Shown: positions 1 through 6,123 of the stretch, piece after piece
Numbering within the stretch: the first letter of the stretch is position 1
Layout of the letters: every line of letters starts with the position of its first letter
Assembly (NCBI GenBank): GCA_964366055.1
Contig: CAYISE010000017.1
Coordinates: forward strand, 1-13,276
DNA from: JBBTQX01 sp964366055
GTDB taxonomy: Bacteria; Patescibacteriota; Minisyncoccia; UBA6257; GWB1-50-10
Direction of reading: 5' to 3'
Length of the DNA: 13,276 nt
Program-made: the position numbers and the translations under genes
The notes under the pieces: model-generated
Databases searched by the model: none
What the model was told of the DNA's origin: nothing
The model's input: only the letters and a program-made list of their open reading frames with translations

Positions 1-13
1 TTTCTCACAGATT

Positions 14-973
14 ATGACTTCCGGTTTTTGGGAAAAATTGAATAAGCCGATTATGGCCCTCGCGCCGATGGCGAATGTCACGGATGCCGCCTTCCGTATG
101 ATTATCGCGAAGTACGGCAAGCCGGATGTAATGTGGACGGAGTTCGTTTCCGTTGACGGCCTGATTTCGGCGGGGCGCGAGAATCTCTTGCTTGATTTGA
201 AATTTGACGAATCCGAGCGGCCAATTGTCGCGCAATTTTTCGGCGCGGCGCCGGAACATTTTTATCGCGCGGCTCTCTTGGCGCGGGAACTGGGCTTTGA
301 CGGGATTGATGTCAATATGGGCTGTCCCGACCGGGCGGTATTGAAGCAGGGGGCCGGCGCGGCCCTGATTGAAAAGCCAAAATTGGCTCAAGAGATTATT
401 CGCGCGGTTAAACGCGGCGCCGGTCTCTTGCCGGTTTCCGTGAAAACCCGACTTGGTTTGAAAAAGAATGCTTTAAAAGAATGGCTGTCGTATCTTCTGG
501 AAGCGGATTTAGCGGCGATAACCGTTCACGGCCGGACGGCCAAAGAAATGTCGCTCGTGCCGGCGGATTGGGAAGCGATTGGCGAAGCGGTTGAGATAAG
601 AGATAAATATGAGGCGGGTTCTATTAATAGAACTCTCATTCTGGGGAACGGCGATGTGAAGGACTTAACGGATGCCGAGGCCAAAGCGGAAAAATATGGT
701 TTGGACGGCGTGATGACGGGGCGCGGTATTTTCGGCAATCCGTGGTTTTTCAATCGCGGCCGACGAGGAGAAATTAGCCGCGAGGAAAAGTTAAAAGTGA
801 TGCTGGAACACACGCGCTTTTTTGAAAAGATATTCGGCGGCCGGAAGAACTTTGACGTAATGAAAAAACACTATAAGGCCTATGTGAACGGCTTCCGGGG
901 CGCGAAGGAATTGCGGATAAAATTAATAGCGGCGAAAAACGCGGAGGAGGCGGAACGAATCGTATGGAAATAA
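14..973 (+). CDS. dus: tRNA-dihydrouridine synthase (Dus family)
   Basis: FMN-dependent enzyme that reduces uridines in the tRNA D-loop to dihydrouridine, acting in the cytoplasm. The 319-residue product shows the family landmarks in order: APMANVTDAAFR near the N terminus, NMGCPDRAVLKQGAGAAL near residues 99-116 with the Cys expected to be the catalytic acid, KTRLG, ITVHGRT, GNGDV, and DGVMTGRGIFGNPWFF for phosphate binding at the end of the TIM barrel. A short helical C-terminal domain follows. The length is normal for the family. The frame is open to the window edge, but the ATG used here places the family N terminus correctly; no Shine-Dalgarno is visible in the 13 bases available. The last 10 bases overlap the start of typA, so the two are probably co-transcribed. 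The sub-family (DusA, B or C) is not resolved; the overall look is DusB-like. Confidence 0.93.
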   Translation: MTSGFWEKLNKPIMALAPMANVTDAAFRMIIAKYGKPDVMWTEFVSVDGLISAGRENLLLDLKFDESERPIVAQFFGAAPEHFYRAALLARELGFDGIDVNMGCPDRAVLKQGAGAALIEKPKLAQEIIRAVKRGAGLLPVSVKTRLGLKKNALKEWLSYLLEADLAAITVHGRTAKEMSLVPADWEAIGEAVEIRDKYEAGSINRTLILGNGDVKDLTDAEAKAEKYGLDGVMTGRGIFGNPWFFNRGRRGEISREEKLKVMLEHTRFFEKIFGGRKNFDVMKKHYKAYVNGFRGAKELRIKLIAAKNAEEAERIVWK

Positions 974-2781
974 GAAACATAGCCATCATCGCCCATGTGG
1001 ACCACGGCAAAACCACGCTCGTGGACGCTCTTTTGAAGCAATCGGAAAACTTTAAATTGAGAAGCGACGCGGCTCAAGAACTGATAATGGATTCCAACGA
1101 ATTGGAACGGGAGCGCGGCATTACCATTTTTTCCAAAAACGCCTCCATAAAATACAAGAATTTTAAGATTAACATTGTGGATACGCCCGGCCACGCCGAT
1201 TTCGGCGGAGAAGTGGAGCGCATAATGCGGATGGTGGACGGCGTTCTGCTCCTGGTGGACGTCAAAGAAGGGCCGATGCCGCAAACGAAATTCGTTTTGA
1301 GAAAAGCCATTCAGGCCGGCCATAAGATTATCGTGGTCATCAATAAAATGGATAAACCGAACGCCCGGCCGGAGTGGGTCCTAAACGCCACTTACGATTT
1401 ATTTATTGAATTGGGCGCGAGTGAAATTCAGATTGAATTCCCCGTAATTTACGCCTCGGCGACGCAGGGGAGGGCGGGATTAAAATCCGATTTGAATGAA
1501 ATGAAAAATGTGGAGCCGCTTTTTGAAAAAATAATTTCTTATATTCCCGCGCCCGTCGCGGATGTCGCGAAGCCGTTGCAGATGCTCACGGTGAATCTGG
1601 TCTATGACAACTATAAAGGAAAAATCGCCATCGGCCGTTTATATTCGGGCGCTTTAAAAAAGGGAATGATAATTGCCCACATTAACCGCGCGGGTGAAAT
1701 AAAAAAGGGCCAAGTCAGTTCGCTGGTGCTTTTTGAAGGATTGAACCGGGTGGACGTAACGGAGGCCTTCGCTGGCGATATCGCGGGCGTGGCCGGCATT
1801 GTCGATATCTCCATCGGTGAGACCATCGCCGCTCCGGAAAATCCCGTCGCGCTTCCCATCATTCAGATAGACGAGCCGACGATTAAAATGACCTTCGGCG
1901 TGAACACCTCGCCTTTTACCGGCCAAGAAGGCGAGTATACCACCTCAAGAAACATCAAAGAACGTCTGGAACACGAATTGGAAACCGATGTGGCTCTTTC
2001 GGTAAATCAGATAAGTCCCGACCGGTGGATGGTGGCCGGCCGGGGCGAACTCCATCTCGCCATTTTGATTGAGAAGATGCGGCGGGAGGGCTATGAACTG
2101 GAGATCTCCGAGCCGCAGGTGATTTTCAAAGAAGAGAACGGCGCGAGGAAAGAGCCGGTGGAACTGGTCTCAATAGAAATTCCGGAGAATTATTCCGGCG
2201 TGGTGATTGAATTGATGGGCCGGCGTCTGGGAGTAATGAAGGATATGCGCGTGGATAACGGCGCGAACTTTATGGATTTCACGATTCCCACCCGCGGTCT
2301 CATCGGCATCCGGAATGAATTTTTAACGGACACGAAAGGAATGGGCATAATGAACAGTATTTTTTTGGGATACGAAGAATACAAAGGCGAATTGAGAGAC
2401 GAGCCCCACGGTTCCATTATCGCGACCGAAGCGGGCGTAACCAATAATTACGGACTGGTGACGGCTCAAGAAAGAGGGAAATTATTTTTGGGCGCGGGCG
2501 TGGCGGTTTATGAAGGAATGGTAGTCGGTCAAAACGCCAAGGCGGGGGATGTCGGCGTGCACGTCTGCCGCACCCGGCAACTTACGAATTTTCGCGCCAA
2601 AAACGAGGGCTTGCAGGACCAGATGGAAGTGCCGCTCACATTGAGCTTGGAAGACGCTTTGAACTATATCAGCGACGATGAATTGGTGGAGGCAACGCCG
2701 AAAAACATTCGCATTCGCAAGAAATTCCTCACGGAAAACGAGCGTAAGAAATTCAAACGGGAGGAGAATTGTCATGATTAG
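964..2781 (+). CDS. typA: translational GTPase TypA/BipA
   Basis: Ribosome-binding GTPase of the EF-G/LepA superfamily, known in other bacteria for roles in 50S assembly and in growth under stress or cold. The 605-residue product is of normal TypA length. Visible motifs are AHVDHGKT (G1, residues 10-17), ERGITI (switch I), DTPGHADF (G3), NKMD (G4) and SATQG (G5). The TypA-specific C-terminal region is present, with TRGLIGIRNEFLTDTKG and YEEYKGE. The start overlaps the dus stop by 10 bp. A GGAGGAGG run at 943-950 lies 13 bases upstream, which is slightly distant for a ribosome-binding site. The 3' end overlaps the thyX start by 8 bp, which predicts translational coupling. It ends in TAG, showing that TAG is a genuine stop in this genome. 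Confidence 0.96.
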   Translation: MEIRNIAIIAHVDHGKTTLVDALLKQSENFKLRSDAAQELIMDSNELERERGITIFSKNASIKYKNFKINIVDTPGHADFGGEVERIMRMVDGVLLLVDVKEGPMPQTKFVLRKAIQAGHKIIVVINKMDKPNARPEWVLNATYDLFIELGASEIQIEFPVIYASATQGRAGLKSDLNEMKNVEPLFEKIISYIPAPVADVAKPLQMLTVNLVYDNYKGKIAIGRLYSGALKKGMIIAHINRAGEIKKGQVSSLVLFEGLNRVDVTEAFAGDIAGVAGIVDISIGETIAAPENPVALPIIQIDEPTIKMTFGVNTSPFTGQEGEYTTSRNIKERLEHELETDVALSVNQISPDRWMVAGRGELHLAILIEKMRREGYELEISEPQVIFKEENGARKEPVELVSIEIPENYSGVVIELMGRRLGVMKDMRVDNGANFMDFTIPTRGLIGIRNEFLTDTKGMGIMNSIFLGYEEYKGELRDEPHGSIIATEAGVTNNYGLVTAQERGKLFLGAGVAVYEGMVVGQNAKAGDVGVHVCRTRQLTNFRAKNEGLQDQMEVPLTLSLEDALNYISDDELVEATPKNIRIRKKFLTENERKKFKREENCHD

Positions 2782-3658
2782 AGTGACGAGTGATGGAGCG
2801 GATAAATGGCTCGGGGAGCCGATTAAGTGCCTTAATGACGGATTCGTGCGCCTTGTGGATTATATGGGCTCGGATGAATCAATTGTTCAGGCCGCCCGGG
2901 TTTCGTACGGGGAAGGCACGAAAAAAGCGTAGAATGACCGGGGATTGATACGGTATCTCATGCGGCATCGTCACACTACGCCGTTTGAGATGTGCGAATA
3001 TAAGTTTCACGTGCGGGTGCCGATGGATTGCTGGCGACAGTGGATCCGCCATCGCACTGCGAATGTGAACGAGTATTCAACCCGTTATTCGCTGGCCATA
3101 AATTCGGCGCAAGAAACAATGCCGGATGAATGGCGCGTGCAGTCGGGGAATAACAAACAAGGGAGCGAGAATTTTCTTGATGTTTCCGCCGGGGAAAAAT
3201 TATCCAGTCAGGAAAAAGAACTTCATAGATTATCCCGCGTTATTTACGAAAAGCGGATCAGCGAGGGAGTTGCCCGCGAGCAGGCCAGAAAAGACCTTCC
3301 GCTTTCCACGTATACGGAGGCCTATTGGAAAATTGACCTTCATAACCTATTCCATTTTCTTTCGCTTCGGCTAGACCCGCGTGCGCAACATGAGATTCGC
3401 GTGTATGCGCGGGCGATTGCGGACATTCTGCGGGACGCGGTGCCAATCGCGTACAAAGCGTTTGAGGATTATGTGCTCAATTCAGCGCAATTTTCCGGGC
3501 CCGAATCTGATTTCATTAGCTCTCACGTTTGGCCGATGAGCAGGGAGCAAGTGGAGAAGTTGATTTTTGGAGTTTTCAAGAATGGGCGGGAAACCGCGGA
3601 ATTTCTTGATAAGCTCGGGTATCTCAAATGTTTTTTGAGGGAGCCGACTCGGGAATAG
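2774..3658 (+). pseudogene. thyX: flavin-dependent thymidylate synthase interrupted by an in-frame TAG
   Basis: ThyX makes dTMP from dUMP using methylene-tetrahydrofolate, FAD and NADPH. The start ATG at 2774 overlaps the typA stop and has GGGAGGAG just upstream. Codons 1-52 encode a normal ThyX N terminus (VQAARVSYGEGTKKA). Codon 53, at 2930-2932, is TAG. The same frame then continues without any shift for 241 residues (NDRGLIRYLMRHRHTTPFEM and onward). The ThyX signature RHR-x7-S is intact as RHRTANVNEYS. With one residue at codon 53 the protein would be 294 residues, a normal length. TAG is one base from CAG (Gln), and this position in ThyX normally carries an ordinary polar residue. The downstream part could at best restart at TTG 2945, but no ribosome-binding site precedes it. 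This may be a nonsense mutation, a strain variant, a sequencing or assembly error, or readthrough. Confidence 0.88.
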
Positions 3659-3670
3659 TTTATCGTTAAA

Positions 3671-3705
3671 AAAAGCCAAGTTCCTTTAATAGGTTCTTGG
3701 CTTTT
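3671..3705. terminator. bidirectional intrinsic terminator between thyX and tmk
   Basis: A perfect 10-bp outer stem (AAAAGCCAAG at 3671-3680 with CTTGGCTTTT at 3696-3705) encloses a 2x2 internal loop, a CCT/AGG inner stem and a TTAAT loop. An A-run precedes it and a T-rich stretch follows, so it can stop transcripts from both directions. It sits between two convergent genes. Confidence 0.88.
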
Positions 3706-3714
3706 GTATTTTCT

Positions 3715-4359
3715 CTACTCTTTTTTGGGGATGAGGATTTCTTTTATGCTTTCAAAGACCCCATCCTCTGATTGCTCGCCGTTTACGATTATGATTGGGT
3801 GGTTTTGAAATTCCGGATGATTGACGAGCGAGAGATAATTCTGGCGGACTTTTTCAATTTTCTCTTTCTTTTTAAAAAACTGGGGGTCGTTTTTGGTCCT
3901 CCCCAATCTTCGCATCGCTTCTTCAGCCGAGATGTCAATTAAAATGATAACATCCGGCCAGATGAGCGAAGGCCCGAGTATATCTTTATGAAGCTGGATG
4001 AATTTTTCCGGCGGTTCACCCGAAATCATTCCATAGGCGATGGTGGAAAGTCCGTACCGGACAATAATATAAACATCACCCCTATCCAACGCGGGCCTAA
4101 TGAAGCAAAACACATCCTGCGCTCTATCCAGCACATACATCCGCTGGAATTCAAAAGGGTCATCCGGTTTTTCCATCTTCCCCCGGAGCATTTTTCTGAT
4201 TGCGTGCCCGAACGGGCTACCCGCGTACTCATCATCGTTGGGCTCATTACTCCAGTTAACGGAGTAGCCCAAACGCCTAAGCCAGTTTATGGTCTTTTCC
4301 GCTTGAGTATCCTTGCCGGAATAATCAATTCCCTCAAATGCTATGAATAATCCTTTCAT
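3715..4359 (-). CDS. tmk: thymidylate (dTMP) kinase
   Basis: Phosphorylates dTMP to dTDP, the step after ThyX in dTTP synthesis. The 214-residue length is normal. The P-loop region reads FEGIDYSGKDTQ (residues 8-19), then NEP near 38-40, RMYVLDRAQD near 73-82 matching the usual ADRAQH region, and VRYGLSTIAYG (100-110) matching the DRYxxSxxAYQ motif. A lid region rich in Lys and Arg follows (RRLGRTKNDPQFFKKK). Two key positions deviate: Asp17 stands where Walker A normally has Ser or Thr, and Val100 replaces the Asp of DRY. The enzyme may be a divergent lineage-specific form or have altered activity or substrate. GAGGTGA at 4363-4369, read leftward, is a good ribosome-binding site. It ends in TAG and converges on thyX. 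Confidence 0.9.
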   Translation of the reverse strand: MKGLFIAFEGIDYSGKDTQAEKTINWLRRLGYSVNWSNEPNDDEYAGSPFGHAIRKMLRGKMEKPDDPFEFQRMYVLDRAQDVFCFIRPALDRGDVYIIVRYGLSTIAYGMISGEPPEKFIQLHKDILGPSLIWPDVIILIDISAEEAMRRLGRTKNDPQFFKKKEKIEKVRQNYLSLVNHPEFQNHPIIIVNGEQSEDGVFESIKEILIPKKE

Positions 4360-4408
4360 ATCTCACCTCTAATAATAGTGAAAAATTTGTGACAATTTAA
4401 CTGGTTGA

Positions 4409-4437
4409 ATTTTAGCATCGAACAAAGGGACAGTCAA
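4409..4437 (-). promoter_or_regulatory. sigma70-type promoter for tmk
   Basis: Read leftward: -35 TTGACT (4432-4437), a spacer of exactly 17 bp, then -10 TAAAAT (4409-4414). It lies about 50 bp upstream of the tmk start codon, leaving a short leader that carries the Shine-Dalgarno sequence. Confidence 0.75.
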
Positions 4438-4446
4438 GTTTTTATA

Positions 4447-4504
4447 ATCGCCCCGCCTGTATTCCCTTCAGCACCGGATGTCGGCTTCTTCCGGCGAGAA
4501 GCCG
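4447..4504. repeat. structured dispersed element, copy 1 (37-nt conserved core plus variable-stem hairpin)
   Basis: Positions 4447-4483 are identical over 37 bases to 13223-13259. The core runs into a hairpin with an 8-bp stem (CGGCTTCT at 4482-4489 with AGAAGCCG at 4497-4504) around the loop TCCGGCG. The loop's TCCGG (4490-4494) can also pair with upstream CCGGA (4474-4478), giving an H-type pseudoknot order. In copy 2 the loop and CCGGA are conserved but the stem sequence differs while remaining complementary. The functional strand is unknown. Confidence 0.75.
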
Positions 4505-4584
4505 CAAATGCTAATTGGGTAATTGTATACTTCTATTTATTCGTCAAACACTCAAAAGCCCTCATTCTATGAGGATTTTATCGA

Positions 4585-4604
4585 TGGTATAATCAATTAT
4601 ACCA
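4585..4604. promoter_or_regulatory. palindromic back-to-back extended -10 boxes
   Basis: Two 9-bp perfect arms (TGGTATAAT and its complement) are separated by only CA. Each strand therefore carries a TGnTATAAT extended -10 box. No good -35 is visible for either direction. It could be a bidirectional promoter or an operator overlapping one. Confidence 0.45.
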
Positions 4605-4629
4605 CCCTTGATGAAAATTTTGTTGAGCG

Positions 4630-4798
4630 AGAAAATCCCTCTTGAGTGAGTATTGCCGGAGCGCGTAAGAAAATCTCCGAGCGAGCAGAAGATAGGCCGG
4701 CGACACGCGAGCGAAGCGAGATAGGTGGCCTATCTTCGTAGGGGAGCGAGGAGTAGATTTTAACGCGCGGAGGCCTACGAACGAAGGAGGGATTTTCT
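4630..4798. repeat. nested and interleaved inverted-repeat block upstream of the helicase
   Basis: Paired arms seen by eye: 12 bp at 4630-4641 with 4787-4798; GCGCGT plus AAAATCT at 4661-4676 with AGATTTT plus ACGCGC at 4755-4768; 11 bp at 4688-4698 with 4727-4737; and 8 bp TTCGTAGG at 4735-4742 with CCTACGAA at 4774-4781, which competes with the previous pair. The centre holds the 14-mer GCGAGCGAAGCGAG (4707-4720), also found at 7514-7527. This may be a long structured RNA leader, a cruciform-forming site or the remnant of a small palindromic mobile element. Confidence 0.7.
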
Positions 4799-4826
4799 TG
4801 CGATTCTCGCTTATTTTCAGTTTTTC

Positions 4827-4835
4827 TGGTAAGAT
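4827..4835 (+). promoter_or_regulatory. extended -10 promoter for the helicase, probable leaderless start
   Basis: TGGTAAGAT fits the TGn-TAnnnT extended -10 form. Transcription would begin about 7 bases downstream, near 4842, two bases before the ATG at 4844. No Shine-Dalgarno precedes that ATG. The -35 region is poor, as is common for extended -10 promoters. Confidence 0.45.
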
Positions 4836-4843
4836 AAAAATAG

Positions 4844-6106
4844 ATGGATAATAAAAACGCTCCTTCGGGTTTTCTGGGCTTGGGCATCGCGCCGACCCTT
4901 TTTGAGGCGATTGAACGCCTGCATTTCAAAACTCCGACGCCGATTCAGTCCAAATCAATTCCGATTGCCCTTCACGGAGACGACCTCATCGGCATCGCCC
5001 AAACGGGCACGGGAAAGACATTGGCTTTCGGGGTGCCGATGATTCAACGTTTGATGCAAACGGGCGGCCCGTCCGCGCAGGCAGGCGGCCAGGGGCTCGT
5101 GGTCCTGCCCACCAGAGAACTGGCGATGCAGGTGGAGGAGATGCTGGGCAAATTGGGAGACAGGTTGGGAATCAGAATGGTCGTTGTCATCGGCGGCGCT
5201 TCAATGTTCGCCCAGAAGAAGTCGCTGGAAAGGAATCCGCACATTATCATCGCCACGCCGGGAAGAATTATTGACCACATAGAGAACAGCCATTTGAAAC
5301 TTAACAGAGTGAAAATTCTGATTTTGGACGAAGCCGACCGGATGCTGGATATGGGTTTCGCGCCCCAGCTCAAGAAAATTCTTCTGGCTGTGCCGAAAGA
5401 AAGGCAGACGATGCTTTTCTCGGCCACGATGCCGAATGAAATCGCAAAAATCGCGGCGAACTTTATGAAGATGCCGGTACGGCTGGAAATCGCGCCGTCG
5501 GGCACCATTCCGAAAGAAGTGACGCAGGAGGTCTTCTTCGTCCAGCCGGCTTTAAAAAACCGCTTGCTGGGGAAAATCCTTTACGATTATCACGGTCCGA
5601 TACTGCTCTTCACCCGCACCAAGCACGGCGCGAGAAAAATAAATAAATTTGTCCGCGATCTGGGCCACAAATCGGCCGAGATTCACTCCGACCGCTCGCT
5701 CTTCCAGCGGAGGCAGGCCTTGGACGGTTTCAAGAACGGCCAATATCGGATACTGGTGGCGACGGATATCGCCGCGCGCGGCATAGACGTGCAGGGGATT
5801 GAGGTCGTCATCAATTACGATTTGCCGAACCAAGCCGAGGACTATGTCCACCGAATCGGGAGAACGGGCCGGGCCGGCCAGGTGGGGCGGGCAATCTCCT
5901 TCGCCCTGCCGAATCAGTGGCCGGAGATAAGGGATATTGAACGGCTGATGAGAGTCGTCCTGCCGGTTTCTAAATTGCCGGCGGAATTGCCGAGTCAGAT
6001 TCCGCCGGAGGAATTTTTCCGCTCCGAGCGCCCGCCCCAGCGCCAATTTTTCCGCAAAAAATCCCCGCGGAGTTTCACGAAATTCCGCACCCGCCGCAGA
6101 TTTTAG
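4844..6106 (+). CDS. rhlE: DEAD-box ATP-dependent RNA helicase (RhlE-like)
   Basis: Unwinds RNA duplexes using ATP; such helicases act in ribosome assembly and mRNA turnover. The 420-residue product has a complete set of motifs: Q motif TPTPIQ (about 30-35), I AQTGTGKT (52-59), Ia PTREL (89-93), GG (117-118), Ib TPGR (138-141), II DEAD (162-165), III SAT (193-195), IV LLFTRTK, V ATDIAARGIDV and VI HRIGRTGRAG. A short tail rich in Arg, Lys and Phe follows the helicase core and probably helps bind RNA. The RhlE subgroup is assigned from general likeness, so the symbol is less certain than the family. No ribosome-binding site precedes the ATG; see the promoter entry. The gene ends 17 bp from the convergent Schlafen-like gene with no clear terminator between them. 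Confidence 0.93.
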   Translation: MDNKNAPSGFLGLGIAPTLFEAIERLHFKTPTPIQSKSIPIALHGDDLIGIAQTGTGKTLAFGVPMIQRLMQTGGPSAQAGGQGLVVLPTRELAMQVEEMLGKLGDRLGIRMVVVIGGASMFAQKKSLERNPHIIIATPGRIIDHIENSHLKLNRVKILILDEADRMLDMGFAPQLKKILLAVPKERQTMLFSATMPNEIAKIAANFMKMPVRLEIAPSGTIPKEVTQEVFFVQPALKNRLLGKILYDYHGPILLFTRTKHGARKINKFVRDLGHKSAEIHSDRSLFQRRQALDGFKNGQYRILVATDIAARGIDVQGIEVVINYDLPNQAEDYVHRIGRTGRAGQVGRAISFALPNQWPEIRDIERLMRVVLPVSKLPAELPSQIPPEEFFRSERPPQRQFFRKKSPRSFTKFRTRRRF

Positions 6107-6123
6107 AGCAAGGCGGATTTTAT

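Larger units (their letters stand above)
4360..4843. other. 484-bp gene-free divergent region between tmk and the helicase
   Basis: I see no credible gene here. The stretch contains, left to right: the tmk promoter, a structured dispersed element (4447-4504), an AT-rich segment with a weak CCTCAT/ATGAGG hairpin (4560-4574), a palindromic pair of extended -10 boxes (4585-4604), a nested block of inverted repeats (4630-4798) and the helicase promoter (4827-4835). A 110-residue reading frame on the minus strand (4597-4929) crosses the inverted repeats into the helicase and looks spurious. Confidence 0.7.

Noticed and set aside
2918..2932. A-run before the thyX TAG as a frameshift site or assembly indel
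   Set aside because: The coding frame is the same before and after the stop, so no shift is needed or helpful; only the TAG itself interrupts the gene.
2930..2932. Genome-wide TAG reassignment explaining thyX
   Set aside because: typA, tmk and thyX itself all end in TAG at the expected family length.
4443..4448. TATAAT on the plus strand at the left edge of structured element copy 1 as its promoter
   Set aside because: No acceptable -35 at 16-18 bp and no extended -10; it overlaps the tmk promoter region, and copy 2 has no equivalent.
4479..4523. 14-codon mini-ORF inside structured element copy 1
   Set aside because: The stem changes in copy 2 preserve pairing rather than the peptide, and no ribosome-binding site precedes it.
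4560..4574. CCTCAT/ATGAGG hairpin as a terminator
   Set aside because: Only a 6-bp stem with a short T4 stretch and no gene ending nearby.
4597..4929. 110-residue minus-strand reading frame
   Set aside because: It spans the inverted-repeat block and the helicase start, shows no recognisable domain and has no ribosome-binding site.
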